DNA of 64,000 nt. It comes from Pseudomonadota bacterium (GTDB lineage Bacteria; Pseudomonadota; Gammaproteobacteria; Burkholderiales; Burkholderiaceae_C). Shown here one piece after another: positions 42,043 through 50,611 of the stretch. Below the pieces are notes generated by a model. It ran no database searches. It worked only from the letters and a program-made list of their open reading frames with translations, and was not told where the DNA came from. The stretch's first letter is position 1; every line of letters starts with the position of its first letter. Made by a program: the position numbers and the translations under genes. The stretch covers positions 1 to 64,000 of the forward strand of contig JAEZWW010000103.1 in assembly GCA_023442945.1 (NCBI GenBank), written 5' to 3'.

Positions 42043-42939
42043 ATGCAAGCACCGCACGCCGTGCCGGAAAGCCCATCGCACGCAACGCGCCCCAGCGATC
42101 TCCGTTGGCCGCGCCGCTTGGTGGTGGCCACGCTGTGGGCCGCCGTGGCCACCGTGACCGCGTGCGGGGGCGGATCGGACGACGCGCCGGCGCCCAGCCC
42201 AACACCAGCGCCTGCTCCGGGGCCCGCGCCAGCACCCGGCCCTGCGCCCGCACCGGCGCCCGGACCCGCTCCAGCGCCGGCCCCTGGGCCTGCTCCTGCG
42301 CCCGCACCAGGACCTGCACCAGCGCCTGGCCCCGCGCCAGCGCCGGCCCCAGGGCCTGCCCCTGCGCCAGCGCCCGGGCCGACCCCGGCGCCTACCCCCA
42401 ACCCTGCGCCAGCGCCCGGACCAGCCCCTACACCCGCACCAGGGCCGGCACCCGCACCTGCGCCCGCACCGGGCCCGACGCCATCGCCGGCCCCCGCGCC
42501 TGCCCATACGCAGCTGTGCGGCGACATGAACGAACTCCTGGCACTGATCAACCAGTTCCGCTCCCAGCCCCAGGTGTGCAGCGGCAGAAGCCTGCCTGCC
42601 GCACCGCCTTATGCATGGAATGGGGCGCTGGCCAGCGCCGCCGCGCGCCATTCGGGCGATATGGCGGTGAACAACTTCTTCAGCCACACGGGCAGCGACG
42701 GCAGCAACCCCGGGGCGCGGATCGCCGCCGCGGGTTACAGCTACGCGTCCTGGGCCGAGAACATCGCCGCCGGCTCGTCCAACGCGCGCGGCGCTTTTGA
42801 GCTGTGGCGCGGTAGCACCAGCGGCCATTGCGAGGCGATGATGAGCACCCAGTGGACCCAGGTCGGCGCCAGCTGCGTGGCGCGCCCGGGTACCGAATAC
42901 GGCTATTACTGGACGCTGGACTTCGGCAAGCCGCGCTGA
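42043..42939 (+). CDS. CAP/SCP-domain lipoprotein with Pro-Ala repeat linker
   Basis: A 298-residue protein. Residues 24-41 form a lipoprotein signal with lipobox ending TVTAC (Cys41), then GGGSDD. Residues 48-155 are an almost uninterrupted Ala-Pro-Gly-Pro repeat, a stiff spacer. The C-terminal CAP (SCP/PR1) domain (about 158-298) has NQFRSQPQ, AARHSGDM, FFSHTGSDGSNPGARI, WAENIA and HCEAMM, with the His/Glu cleft residues. CAP proteins in bacteria are secreted, and roles are mostly unknown. The start at 42043 follows a GAGGAAGAGG site. Confidence 0.88.
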   Translation: MQAPHAVPESPSHATRPSDLRWPRRLVVATLWAAVATVTACGGGSDDAPAPSPTPAPAPGPAPAPGPAPAPAPGPAPAPAPGPAPAPAPGPAPAPGPAPAPAPGPAPAPAPGPTPAPTPNPAPAPGPAPTPAPGPAPAPAPAPGPTPSPAPAPAHTQLCGDMNELLALINQFRSQPQVCSGRSLPAAPPYAWNGALASAAARHSGDMAVNNFFSHTGSDGSNPGARIAAAGYSYASWAENIAAGSSNARGAFELWRGSTSGHCEAMMSTQWTQVGASCVARPGTEYGYYWTLDFGKPR

Positions 42940-42981
42940 GCCGGCTGGCCAACAGGCGTCGCCCGCCGCGGGCGGCCCGTG

Positions 42982-43021
42982 AAAAAGGGGCACAGACCGC
43001 TCGGTCGATGCCCCTTTTTTT
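42982..43021. terminator. Bidirectional terminator between the CAP gene and adk
   Basis: Arms AAAAAGGGGCA (42982-42992) and TGCCCCTTTTT (43009-43019) enclose an inner GACCG/CGGTC stem. T runs on both strands serve the two convergent genes. Confidence 0.9.
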
Positions 43022-43069
43022 GAGCCTGACGCGGCGCAGACGCGCGCCTCAGGCGGTGCCGTTAAGCGA

Positions 43070-43726
43070 TCAGTTGCTGAGCGCCGCCAGCGCCCGTGCC
43101 GTGATCTCCTCCACCGTGCCGGTGCCGCTGATGGCGCGGTACTTGGGTGCGGCAGCGGGCTCTTCGGCGGCCCACTGGCTGTAGTAGTCGACCAGCGGGC
43201 GGGTCTGGTCGTTGTACACGTCCAGGCGTTTGCGCACGGTCTCTTCCTTGTCGTCGTCGCGCTGCACCAGCGGCTCGCCGGTCACGTCGTCCTTGCCTTC
43301 GACCTTGGGTGGGTTGAACTTGACGTGGTAGGTGCGGCCGCTGGCCGGGTGGCTGCGGCGGCCGCTCATGCGTTCGATGATGGCGTCAAACGGCACGTCG
43401 ATTTCCAGCACGTAGTCCAGTTTGACGCCGGCTTGCTTCATCGCCTCGGCCTGCGGAATGGTGCGCGGGAAGCCGTCGAACAGAAAGCCGTTGGCGCAGT
43501 CGGGCTGGGCGATGCGCTCTTTCACCAGGTTGATGATCAGGTCGTCGCTGACCAGGCCACCCGACTCCATCACGCCCTTGGCCTGCAGGCCCAGCGGCGT
43601 GCCGGCCTTGACGGCGGCGCGCAGCATGTCGCCGGTGGAAATCTGCGGAATGCCGTATTTCTGGCAGATGAAGGCCGCTTGCGTGCCTTTGCCGGCGCCG
43701 GGGGCGCCCAGAAGAATCAGTCTCAT
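43070..43726 (-). CDS. adk: Adenylate kinase
   Basis: A 218-residue enzyme interconverting ATP, ADP and AMP. GAPGAGKGTQA (7-17) is the P-loop, ISTGDMLR the AMP site, FDGFPRTIPQA the core motif, and a long LID domain (about 122-160; RRSHPASGRTYH) lacks zinc cysteines. GAGGAGAG precedes the ATG. It lies 170 bp downstream of kdsB, the usual neighbour. Confidence 0.96.
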   Translation of the reverse strand: MRLILLGAPGAGKGTQAAFICQKYGIPQISTGDMLRAAVKAGTPLGLQAKGVMESGGLVSDDLIINLVKERIAQPDCANGFLFDGFPRTIPQAEAMKQAGVKLDYVLEIDVPFDAIIERMSGRRSHPASGRTYHVKFNPPKVEGKDDVTGEPLVQRDDDKEETVRKRLDVYNDQTRPLVDYYSQWAAEEPAAAPKYRAISGTGTVEEITARALAALSN

Positions 43727-43896
43727 CTCTCTCCTCGAATGGGGTGGTCCAGCCCGGCGACGCGCCTCCTGTGCGGGGCGGTGGGCAGTCCTTCATGGGG
43801 TCATGCGCAGCGGCGAAGGCACCGCGCGCGGATTTTCAAATCAAGAATAGCACGCGCAAGCCCCCGTCTGGCTGACGTTGGGGCGCATTCGCGACC

Positions 43897-44652
43897 TCAG
43901 ACCCACAGGCGCTGAACGCGCGCCAGATCCTCGGGTGTGTCCACGCCCGGGCCGGGCGCCGTCTCGCTCACATGCACGGCGATGCGGTGGCCGTGCCACA
44001 GTGCGCGCAGCTGCTCCAGCGCCTCGCACTGTTCCAGTGGCGCCGGCGGCATGGCCGGGAGGGCGCGCAGGAAAGCCGCGCGGTAGCTGTAAATGCCGAT
44101 GTGGCGCAGCGGCGCGGGCGCCGTGGGCAGCTGCGTGATGCCGCCGGCAAAGCCGTCGCGCCACCAGGGCAAGGGCGCACGGCTGAAGGTCAGCGCCAGG
44201 CCATGCGCGTCCGTCACCACCTTCACCACGTTCGGGTTGGTGAATTCTGCAATGCTTTCAATAGCGTGCGCCGCAGTCCCCATCTGGGCCAGAGGCTGTT
44301 TGGGCAGCAAATTGGCGACCGCGTCGATCAGCACCGGGTCGATCAGCGGCTCGTCCCCCTGCACGTTGACCACCACGTCGTCGCCCGCCAGGCCCAACTG
44401 CTCGCACGCCTCGGCCAGGCGGTCGCTGCCGCTGCCGTGGTCGGCCCGCGTCAGCAGCGCGCGCACGCCGTGGGCCGAACAGGCGGCCACGATCTCCGGC
44501 GCGTCGGTGGCCACCAGCACCTGGGCGGCGCCGGATTGTTCGGCCCGCTCGGCCACGCGCACCACCATCGGCTTGCCGGCGATGTCGGCCAGCGGCTTAT
44601 TGGGCAGGCGCGTGGACGCCAGGCGAGCGGGGATGAGGACGGTGAAGCTCAT
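43897..44652 (-). CDS. kdsB: CMP-KDO synthetase
   Basis: A 251-residue 3-deoxy-manno-octulosonate cytidylyltransferase, which activates KDO for lipopolysaccharide core synthesis. LIPARLASTRLPNKPL is the CTP-binding loop, NVQGDEPLI the metal site and NPNVVKVV / FSRAPLPW the sugar site. Length and order are normal. A short stretch at about 44248-44305 resembles the dispersed repeat at DNA level but encodes family-conserved residues. Confidence 0.94.
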   Translation of the reverse strand: MSFTVLIPARLASTRLPNKPLADIAGKPMVVRVAERAEQSGAAQVLVATDAPEIVAACSAHGVRALLTRADHGSGSDRLAEACEQLGLAGDDVVVNVQGDEPLIDPVLIDAVANLLPKQPLAQMGTAAHAIESIAEFTNPNVVKVVTDAHGLALTFSRAPLPWWRDGFAGGITQLPTAPAPLRHIGIYSYRAAFLRALPAMPPAPLEQCEALEQLRALWHGHRIAVHVSETAPGPGVDTPEDLARVQRLWV

Positions 44653-44785
44653 GGGCAGAGAGGTCGTCGGACGCTGGGAAGGCGTGAAGCGGGCGGTCGA
44701 AGTGCCAGCGCGGCTGCGGCATGGGGCCGACGGCGCTGCAAAGGCCGCGTTGGTCGCAGAGCGTACCCGATATTTCCCCGCCAGA

Positions 44786-44850
44786 TGCTTCTGTTTTTAT
44801 AGCTGCCTGCGCAGATTGGTAGCGCGCTAGAGGCTGATTTTATGGGAAAT
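44786..44850 (+). repeat. Dispersed repeat, copy 9
   Basis: Plus orientation: TTTATAGCTGCCTGCGCA, GATTGG, TAGCGCGCTAGAGGCTG, ATTTTATGGGAAAT. It lies between kdsB and the carboxylesterase gene, at an interruption of the usual trm112-kdsB neighbourhood. Confidence 0.85.
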
Positions 44851-44926
44851 CTGACGCCCCCGCGCGCTGGCAAGGGCTGACCGGGCCTTTGCCAGCCCGT
44901 CAGCCCGCGCCGGCCATACCCCGCGT

Positions 44927-46708
44927 TTACTCCACCGACAGCTTGGCAGCGGTCAGCGACGCGTCAAAGACCAGCTTGCTCGGCCAGGTCGGCCAGGTCG
45001 TGCCCAGCGCCGCGTTGTTCGGGTTGCCGGTGCGCGCGAAGGCGGCCAGCGCGCCCATCATCGCGCCCGACAGCGCCTCGCGCCCGCCGCGGTTGGCATC
45101 GTTGACGATCACGTTGGTGTATAGCGCGGGTCCGAAATTGCCCAGCAGGAAGGGCAGGTCGAAAGCGTGCGCCGCGCCGTACACGTCGTTCCAGGGCGCG
45201 GCCTCCTGCTTCCAGTCGAAGCGGTAGGACCACACCTGGCCCGGCGTCTGCGTGATGAAGGCGTTCAGCATGTTGTCGCGCAGCGCGACGAAGAACTTGG
45301 CGTCCAGCGCGGCGATGGCGGGGTCGTAGGCCGCGCCGTCCGGGTAGGTCGGGTTGATGATGTCGCCAAAGGACGCGGCCTTGGCCTTGGCAGCGTCGAA
45401 CAGGATCGGGAACAGCTGCGCGTCCGGCAGCTTGATACCCGCCGGGTGGCCTACCAGCGGCAAAAAGCTTGACAGCAGCTTGCCTTCGGAGCGGGTCATG
45501 CCCGCCAGCAGCGGCGTCTTGACGTAGTTGCCGGCCAGGATGGCGGCGATCGGGTCGGTGGCCACCACCGTGCCTTCCGGAATCGGGCCGGAACCGGTGC
45601 TGTTGGGCAGGCCGCCCACCGTGCGCACACCCACTTTCAGGACCGTGCTGGCCGGTTGGCTGCGCAGGTAGGCGGCGATGTCGGCGTGGCTGTGGCCCTG
45701 GATCCAGGCCGTGGCGGCCGCGGCGTCGGCGGCGGTGCCGTCGTCGATCAGCAGCTTGGCCAGCAGCACGTTGGACAGCGCTTCGTACGTGGCCACCGGG
45801 TTCAGCGCCGGGATGGTGCCGTTGTTGCCCGCCAGGTTGTTGGCCGGCTGCGGAAAGCCCGGGCTGGTCGCCACCGAGATGCCGCCGGACAGCGGCGCCA
45901 GCTTGTGGAACAGGCCCGCTGCGCGCTGGCCCGGCGCCGTGGCCACGGCCAGGATGTTGATGGCGCCGGCGGACTGCCCGGTCAGCGTCACGTTCTTCGC
46001 GTCGCCACCAAAGTCGCCAATCGTTTCCTGTACGAAGCGCAGCGCCTGCACGACGTCCAGCACGGCGTAGTTGCCGGACTGGTCGTCGGCCGTCAGCGTC
46101 GGGTCCACTGTGGTGTCGCGCAATGCCGGGTGGCGGAAGAAGCCCAACTGGCCCAGGCGGTAATTGGCGGTGACGACCACCGCGTTGGCCTTCTTGGCCA
46201 GCGCAGCGCCGTCGTACATCGGATCGGCGCTGTAGCCGGTGATGTTGCTGCCGCCGTGGACGAAGACGATCACCGGCAGGTGCTTGTCGCCCGTGGCTGG
46301 GCGCCAGATGTTCAGCGACAGACAGTCCTCGCTGCCCGGCGTGTGGCCGCTGAGCAGGTTGTCGCCCACGCTGGCGTCAAAGGTGTTGGTGTTGCCTGGG
46401 CTGTACAGGCGCGGGTTCTGGATGCACGACGCCCCGAACGCCTTCGCGTTGAGCGTACCCGCCCACGGCTGCGGCGGGCGCGGCGCCTTCCAACGCAACG
46501 CGCCCACCGGCGCCTGGGCGAAGGGGATGCCCTTCCAGAAGTACGTGCCCGACCGCGCGCTGTCGTCCACGCCCTGCACGGCGCCGTAGCGGGTGGAAGT
46601 GTTGTCGGGGTTCATCGGGTCGTCGCTGCCGCCGCAGGCGGTGATCAAGGTGCTGAAGGCGGCCAGGGCCAGAAAGGCGCTGCGTCGCATCGGGCGGAAA
46701 AGGGGCAT
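44927..46708 (-). CDS. Type-B carboxylesterase, predicted lipoprotein
   Basis: A 593-residue alpha/beta-hydrolase of the carboxylesterase/lipase type. A lipoprotein-like leader ends LITACGGSDD. RYGAVQG, EDCLSLNIWRP and VFVHGGSN precede the nucleophile Ser in GQSAGA. The start at 46708 has GGAGA eight bases upstream. It sits between trm112 and kdsB, which are normally adjacent in Burkholderiales, so it looks like an insertion. Substrate unknown; an exported ester hydrolase. Confidence 0.88.
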   Translation of the reverse strand: MPLFRPMRRSAFLALAAFSTLITACGGSDDPMNPDNTSTRYGAVQGVDDSARSGTYFWKGIPFAQAPVGALRWKAPRPPQPWAGTLNAKAFGASCIQNPRLYSPGNTNTFDASVGDNLLSGHTPGSEDCLSLNIWRPATGDKHLPVIVFVHGGSNITGYSADPMYDGAALAKKANAVVVTANYRLGQLGFFRHPALRDTTVDPTLTADDQSGNYAVLDVVQALRFVQETIGDFGGDAKNVTLTGQSAGAINILAVATAPGQRAAGLFHKLAPLSGGISVATSPGFPQPANNLAGNNGTIPALNPVATYEALSNVLLAKLLIDDGTAADAAAATAWIQGHSHADIAAYLRSQPASTVLKVGVRTVGGLPNSTGSGPIPEGTVVATDPIAAILAGNYVKTPLLAGMTRSEGKLLSSFLPLVGHPAGIKLPDAQLFPILFDAAKAKAASFGDIINPTYPDGAAYDPAIAALDAKFFVALRDNMLNAFITQTPGQVWSYRFDWKQEAAPWNDVYGAAHAFDLPFLLGNFGPALYTNVIVNDANRGGREALSGAMMGALAAFARTGNPNNAALGTTWPTWPSKLVFDASLTAAKLSVE

Positions 46709-46803
46709 GGCTTGTCTCCGGATCGTTGTCGGTGCGCGGCCATCCTACGCGCCGCCCAACGGACGCGCGTCATGGCTGCGAACGATCCGTCCACCCAGCC
46801 GCG

Positions 46804-47013
46804 TCACCCCACCACCGGTGTGCGCGGTGGCAGCGCTTCCAGCTCGGCGTCGCTCAATGCGCGCGCTTCGCCCTCCAGCATGACGGGGATGCCGTCGCGC
46901 ACCGGGTAGGCCAGGCGGGCGGAGCGCGAGATCAGCTCCTGCTTCTCGCGGTCATAGTCCAGCGGGCCCTTGGTGACGGGGCAGACCAGCAGTTCCAGCA
47001 GTTTGGTGTCCAT
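46804..47013 (-). CDS. Trm112-family small protein
   Basis: A 69-residue protein beginning MDTKLLELLVCPVTKGPL and continuing YPVRDGIPVML, the signatures of the Trm112/YcaR family, small methyltransferase-activator-like zinc-ribbon relatives. Only one Cys is left, so metal binding is doubtful. In related genomes it lies between lpxK and kdsB; here other genes separate it from both. A longer frame to 47118 overlaps the SMR gene and is unlikely. Confidence 0.85.
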   Translation of the reverse strand: MDTKLLELLVCPVTKGPLDYDREKQELISRSARLAYPVRDGIPVMLEGEARALSDAELEALPPRTPVVG

Positions 47014-47039
47014 GGCGGTGGCAATGCGGTGGCACTGCG

Positions 47040-47372
47040 TCAGTGCGCTGCCGATGTCGACAGCAGGTTCATGATCAAAACGCCGGCAACGATCAGCGCC
47101 ATGCCCAGCATCGCCCACAAGTCCAGCTTTTGCCCAAAGGCGACCCAGCCCACGGCGGCGATCAGCACGATGCCCAGGCCCGACCAGGTGGCGTAGGCGA
47201 TGCCCACGGGGATGGTGCGCAGCGTCAGCGACAGCAGCCAGAACGCCAGTCCGTAGCCGAACACCACGATGGCCGTCGGCCCCAGCCGCGTGAAGCCTTC
47301 GCTGGCCTTGAGCGCGCTGGTGCCGACCACTTCGGCCACGATGGCGATCAACAGGTAGAGGTAGGCGGGCAT
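47040..47372 (-). CDS. Small multidrug resistance (SMR) transporter
   Basis: A 110-residue inner-membrane protein with four hydrophobic helices (about 3-21, 33-51, 58-78, 85-104). Glu14 in AIVAEVVGTSALKAS is the essential proton/substrate carboxylate, and the WSGLGIVLIA segment is the EmrE-type helix 3. It functions as a dimer exporting cationic compounds. It starts upstream of trm112 on the same strand, 26 bp apart. Confidence 0.92.
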   Translation of the reverse strand: MPAYLYLLIAIVAEVVGTSALKASEGFTRLGPTAIVVFGYGLAFWLLSLTLRTIPVGIAYATWSGLGIVLIAAVGWVAFGQKLDLWAMLGMALIVAGVLIMNLLSTSAAH

Positions 47373-47693
47373 GGGTCGGACAGGTGTTGCGGCGCGGCGG
47401 CGCGGCGGGCGCGTTGCCTAGGCTGGGGATGATAGCGGCTGGGGTGGCGCGCGCTGGGCGGCGATGGCCCCGTGCCGCGTGGCGGCCGGCGCAGCGGGCG
47501 ACAGGCGCAGAGGGCAGGCGTCGGGGGCAAGAAATAGGAGAGAAATCGGGCCCTGGTCCTAGGAGAATATGCGCAACCAGCTATCAAATTGAAAGTGGTT
47601 GCCGCTGCCGTCACCTGGGCTGGAGCTTGGGCGGAAGCGACAGTTCGTGGGCTTCAATCCTTGCGTCCGTGTCGGAGTGTTCCGCTGGCGGCC
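47373..47693. other. Spacer with a dispersed repeat
   Basis: A 321-bp stretch between the SMR gene and the hypothetical gene at 47694. It contains repeat copy 10 (47541-47596). Apart from that nothing is recognised. Confidence 0.6.
47541..47596 (-). repeat. Dispersed repeat, copy 10
   Basis: Minus orientation: TTGATAGCTGGTTGCGCA, TATTCTCC, TAGGACCAGGGCCCG. It is a diverged copy lying at another interruption of the envelope gene cluster. Confidence 0.75.
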
Positions 47694-48140
47694 TTATCGA
47701 GGTCGCTGTGCAGGTGCTAGCCACTGCGCGCCCCAACCTACTGGTTCGGATCGGAGGGTTTGCGTCAGACTTGGCGACGTGAATCGGATCACCGAGTCCT
47801 TCGGCCAATGGATTTGAATAGTCCACGCAAACGAGGAGCGCCCACCTGGAAACGTGATGGCTTCACGTTGGATTTCCCCAATGACCAAAGGGCACAGCGC
47901 TGCCGGTGGCACTGTGTAATCGATGTCGATCACCAGGTCGTCAACATCGTCAAAACGCAGATCGGCCGGCGCTACGCGGAAGCTGTATGCGTCGCCCTCG
48001 TTGGGCGGTAGCCACTCGACGATGAAATCGATGTCGAGGATCAGAACGCCGCCACGGCCATCGGGTCCTTCTTCGATGCGGAACGCGTGAATGGCGTTGT
48101 CGTGCCAACGATGGCTGTCAAAAGGCTCGTCTACGCTCAC
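47694..48140 (-). CDS. Hypothetical protein following lpxK
   Basis: A 148-residue acidic protein that I do not recognise. Translation is well supported: a GTG start at 48140 preceded by AGGGAGGAG, 13 bp after the lpxK stop. It contains RIEEGPDGRGGVLILDIDFIVEWLPP and PADLRFDDVDDLVIDIDY, suggesting a compact beta-rich domain, with no signal peptide or membrane helix. It may be an immunity-like or accessory protein; no function is inferred. Confidence 0.7.
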   Translation of the reverse strand: MSVDEPFDSHRWHDNAIHAFRIEEGPDGRGGVLILDIDFIVEWLPPNEGDAYSFRVAPADLRFDDVDDLVIDIDYTVPPAALCPLVIGEIQREAITFPGGRSSFAWTIQIHWPKDSVIRFTSPSLTQTLRSEPVGWGAQWLAPAQRPR

Positions 48141-48153
48141 GATCTACTCCTCC

Positions 48154-49191
48154 CTAACACCGTCCATTGAAACCCCGCGCCGTCAGCCGCCCATCCAGCG
48201 CGTCAAAGAACGCCGCCGGCACGTCCAGCTCCAGCGGCACGGCCAGGGCGCCGGGCACATGGCGCCACAGTTTGACGGCGTCTTTTTCGGTGCAAAGCAG
48301 CGTCTCGCCGGCGCCAAACTTGCGCGGCCAGCTACTGAAATCGTAGTGATCGGGCAGCGCGAGGGTCTCGTGCAACGTCAGCCCGGCGGCGCGCAGCATG
48401 GCGAAGAAGGCTTCCGGCCGTGCAATGCCGGCGACGGCGATGAGCCGGTGGGCAGGGCCGCGCAGCGCGGCCAGCGGCACGGTGCTGCCATCGGCGCGCA
48501 GGGCGTGGTCGGCCAGGCGGCGCGTGGCGTTGAAGGCCTCTGCGCCCGGCGGCAGGGGCAGGTCCGGCCCCGGTTCGGTGCGCAGCACCAGGTCGACCGG
48601 GCGCGGCCAGGCTTCGCGCAGCGGGCCGGCGGGCAGCCGCCAGCCGTTGCCGACGCCGCGCGCGTCGAACACGCAGATGGCCACGTCGTGCGCCAGCGCC
48701 CAGTGCTGCAGGCCGTCGTCGCAGACCAGGATGTCGCAGTCGGGGTGCGCAGCCAGCAGGGCGCGGCCGGCGTCGGCGCGCTGGCGGGCGACGAAGACGG
48801 GCACGCCCGCGCGTTGGCGCAGCAGCAGCGCTTCGTCGCCCACCGCGAAGGGGTCGGACTGGGGCGTGACGGCGACCGGCGCATCCGGCGCGGCGGGGTC
48901 GAACTGGGTGCGCCCGTACCCGCGCGACACGATGCCCGGCCGCCAACCGCGCGCCTGCAGGTGGCGCACCACGGCCAGCGTGGTCGGCGTCTTGCCCGCG
49001 CCGCCGGCCACCACGTTGCCGACGACCACGACCGGCACGGGCAGCCGCACCGCGCGCGCCAACCCGCGCCGCCGCTGCCACGCCGCCACGGCGCCGTACA
49101 ACAGCGACAGCGGCCACAGCAAGCGCGCCAGCGGCCCACGGCGCTGCCAGGCGGCGCGCAGGCGGTGTTCGAGCGACAGCGAATCGGACAT
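48154..49191 (-). CDS. lpxK: Tetraacyldisaccharide 4'-kinase
   Basis: Inner-membrane-associated kinase of 345 residues that phosphorylates lipid A disaccharide at the 4' position. An N-terminal hydrophobic helix (about 24-42) is followed by the Walker loop GNVVAGGAGKTPTT and SRGYGR, DEALLL and VCDDGLQH motifs. The start at 49191 gives the conserved LEHRLRAAW opening. Normally it sits between exbD and trm112; here repeats and extra genes lie on both sides. Confidence 0.94.
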   Translation of the reverse strand: MSDSLSLEHRLRAAWQRRGPLARLLWPLSLLYGAVAAWQRRRGLARAVRLPVPVVVVGNVVAGGAGKTPTTLAVVRHLQARGWRPGIVSRGYGRTQFDPAAPDAPVAVTPQSDPFAVGDEALLLRQRAGVPVFVARQRADAGRALLAAHPDCDILVCDDGLQHWALAHDVAICVFDARGVGNGWRLPAGPLREAWPRPVDLVLRTEPGPDLPLPPGAEAFNATRRLADHALRADGSTVPLAALRGPAHRLIAVAGIARPEAFFAMLRAAGLTLHETLALPDHYDFSSWPRKFGAGETLLCTEKDAVKLWRHVPGALAVPLELDVPAAFFDALDGRLTARGFNGRC

Positions 49192-49404
49192 GGGTCTGGG
49201 GCGGGGCGCCGCCGCCAACGCACTGGGCAGGCCCGGGCGCGGCGGTGCCCCGGCGCAGTGTGCCACGCGGCAGGGCGTGGGCCGAGCGCGACGGGCACCG
49301 GTCGGCGGACGCGCGCATCGCGTGACATGGCCAGCGCGCACCGACCCGCGCCCGGCGTTCGCGTGCGGGCTGGCAGCACCGGCCTTGGGGGATGTCGCGC
49401 CACG

Positions 49405-49470
49405 CACTATCAAAACAGAAGCTGGCCGCGCAAATGGCTGTAGGGCCAGTGGCAGATGGGACGGTCAAAT
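49405..49470 (+). repeat. Dispersed repeat, copy 11
   Basis: Plus orientation: CACTATCAAAACAGA, AGCTGGCCGCGCA, AATGGC, TGTAGGGCCAGTGGC, then TCAAAT. With copy 12 it brackets the small gene at 49604 in direct orientation. Confidence 0.88.
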
Positions 49471-49603
49471 TCAGCATGCCGCCGCCGCGGCGCCACGCCG
49501 ATCGTCGGCGCTCAGCGCCAGGCACCGACCAGATCAGGCGCTCACCCGCGCGCCCGCACGTTCAGAATCGCCGCACCCTGACCCACGACTTGCCACCACC
49601 ACC

Positions 49604-49933
49604 GTGACCGCCCCCGCCGACCGCCCCGAAGATCCCACCGTCGCCATCGGCACCTTCGTGTACGACGGCCTGGTGCTGTGCGACGTGAAGATCGCGCTGA
49701 GCCCGGTGCGCTGGGGCTCGGGCGATGACGAAGACCCGCCTGAGTTGGCGGGTGACCTGGTGCGGCCGACCTACTACCTGTGGTGGGGCTCGACCACCGA
49801 GCGCGGGCGCTTCAACGCCGGCGGCGGCGGGTACGCGAGCTTGGCGCTGGCGCAGGCTGCGGCCGAGGCGGCGCCGGGCATCGGGCCGACGGTGCGTTGG
49901 CTGTGGGTGGCGGATGCTGCGTCGGTGCGGTGA
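49604..49933 (+). CDS. Conserved hypothetical protein, 109 residues
   Basis: I do not recognise a family. The proposed GTG start at 49604 opens VTAPADRPEDPTVAIGTFVYDGLVLCDVKI (Val read as Met); the body contains PTYYLWWGSTTERGRFNAGGG and ends RWLWVADAASVR. It is beta-rich, aromatic-rich and without signal or membrane segments. It runs opposite to lpxK and exbD and is bracketed by two direct repeat copies, suggesting a cassette. No good ribosome site is visible. Confidence 0.6.
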   Translation: MTAPADRPEDPTVAIGTFVYDGLVLCDVKIALSPVRWGSGDDEDPPELAGDLVRPTYYLWWGSTTERGRFNAGGGGYASLALAQAAAEAAPGIGPTVRWLWVADAASVR

Positions 49934-49984
49934 CGGGGCCGTACGGGCGGCGCCAGGGCCGATCGTCCACGCGGTGTGGAAAGG

Positions 49985-50040
49985 CCGCGCGCGAGGGGAA
50001 AGCAGGGGAAAGCCGCGCGCGAGGGGAAAGCAGGGGAAAG
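49985..50040. repeat. Perfect 28-bp tandem duplication
   Basis: A 28-base unit opening CCGCGCGCGAGGGGAAAG occurs twice head to tail (49985-50012, 50013-50040) with no mismatch. It is a recent duplication or small VNTR between the hypothetical gene and repeat copy 12. Confidence 0.9.
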
Positions 50041-50094
50041 CTGGGGGAGGGCGGCGCCCGGTGCTGTGGGTGCGGCGACCGTCAAACGCCCTGA

Positions 50095-50160
50095 TTGCTA
50101 GAAAATCAGGAGCTGCCAGCGCAGTCTGCTGTAGGGCTGGCGGCCGATGGGGTCAAAATG
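50095..50160 (+). repeat. Dispersed repeat, copy 12
   Basis: Plus orientation: TTGCTAGAAAATCAGG, AGCTGCCAGCGCA, GTCTGC, TGTAGGGCTGGCGGCC, GGTCAAAAT. It lies just past the exbD stop. Confidence 0.88.
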
Positions 50161-50203
50161 CTGGGCGAGAGCAGCGGGCGCATCCGCGCCCCCGCTCAGC
50201 GCC

Positions 50204-50611
50204 TTACTTCCCCGACTGCGCCGCAAACGTGATCTGCGTCAGGCCTTCGCGCCGGGCGGCGTCCATCACGGTGACGACGGCCTGCACCGGGGCGGTGGCG
50301 TCGGCGCTGATGATCAGGATGCTGTCCTTGGCGGCCACGCCGCGCAGGACGCGGGCCACGGATTCGACGTCGCGCTGCTCCAGCGGCTGTTTGTTGACGG
50401 CGTAGCGGCCGTCGGCGGCCACGGCGACGACGATTTCCTTGGGGCGGTCGCGCGAGGCGTCGGCGTTGGCGGTGGGCAGGGTGACCTGCAGCTCGGTGAA
50501 CTTGCTGTACGTGGTCGTCAGCATCAAGAAGATCAGGATCACCAGCAGCACGTCGATGAACGGGATCAGGTTGATCTCCGGCTCTTCGGGCGGGTGGGGA
50601 CGGAACTTCAC
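50204..50611 (-). CDS. exbD: ExbD/TolR-family biopolymer transport protein
   Basis: A 135-residue bitopic protein. The N-terminal helix EINLIPFIDVLLVILIFLMLT carries the proton-conducting Asp; the periplasmic domain contains ISADATAPVQAVV. I start it at GTG 50611, whose GTGA overlaps the exbB stop; a longer frame to 50650 overlaps exbB. With ExbB it couples proton flow to an outer-membrane process; no TonB gene is near. Confidence 0.92.
   Translation of the reverse strand: MKFRPHPPEEPEINLIPFIDVLLVILIFLMLTTTYSKFTELQVTLPTANADASRDRPKEIVVAVAADGRYAVNKQPLEQRDVESVARVLRGVAAKDSILIISADATAPVQAVVTVMDAARREGLTQITFAAQSGK

Noticed and set aside
44248..44305. Stretch inside kdsB resembling the dispersed repeat (ATAGCGTGCGCCGCA, GGGCCAGAGGCTG)
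   Set aside because: It encodes family-conserved residues (PLAQMGT region) with no extra length relative to E. coli KdsB, so an insertion is not supported.
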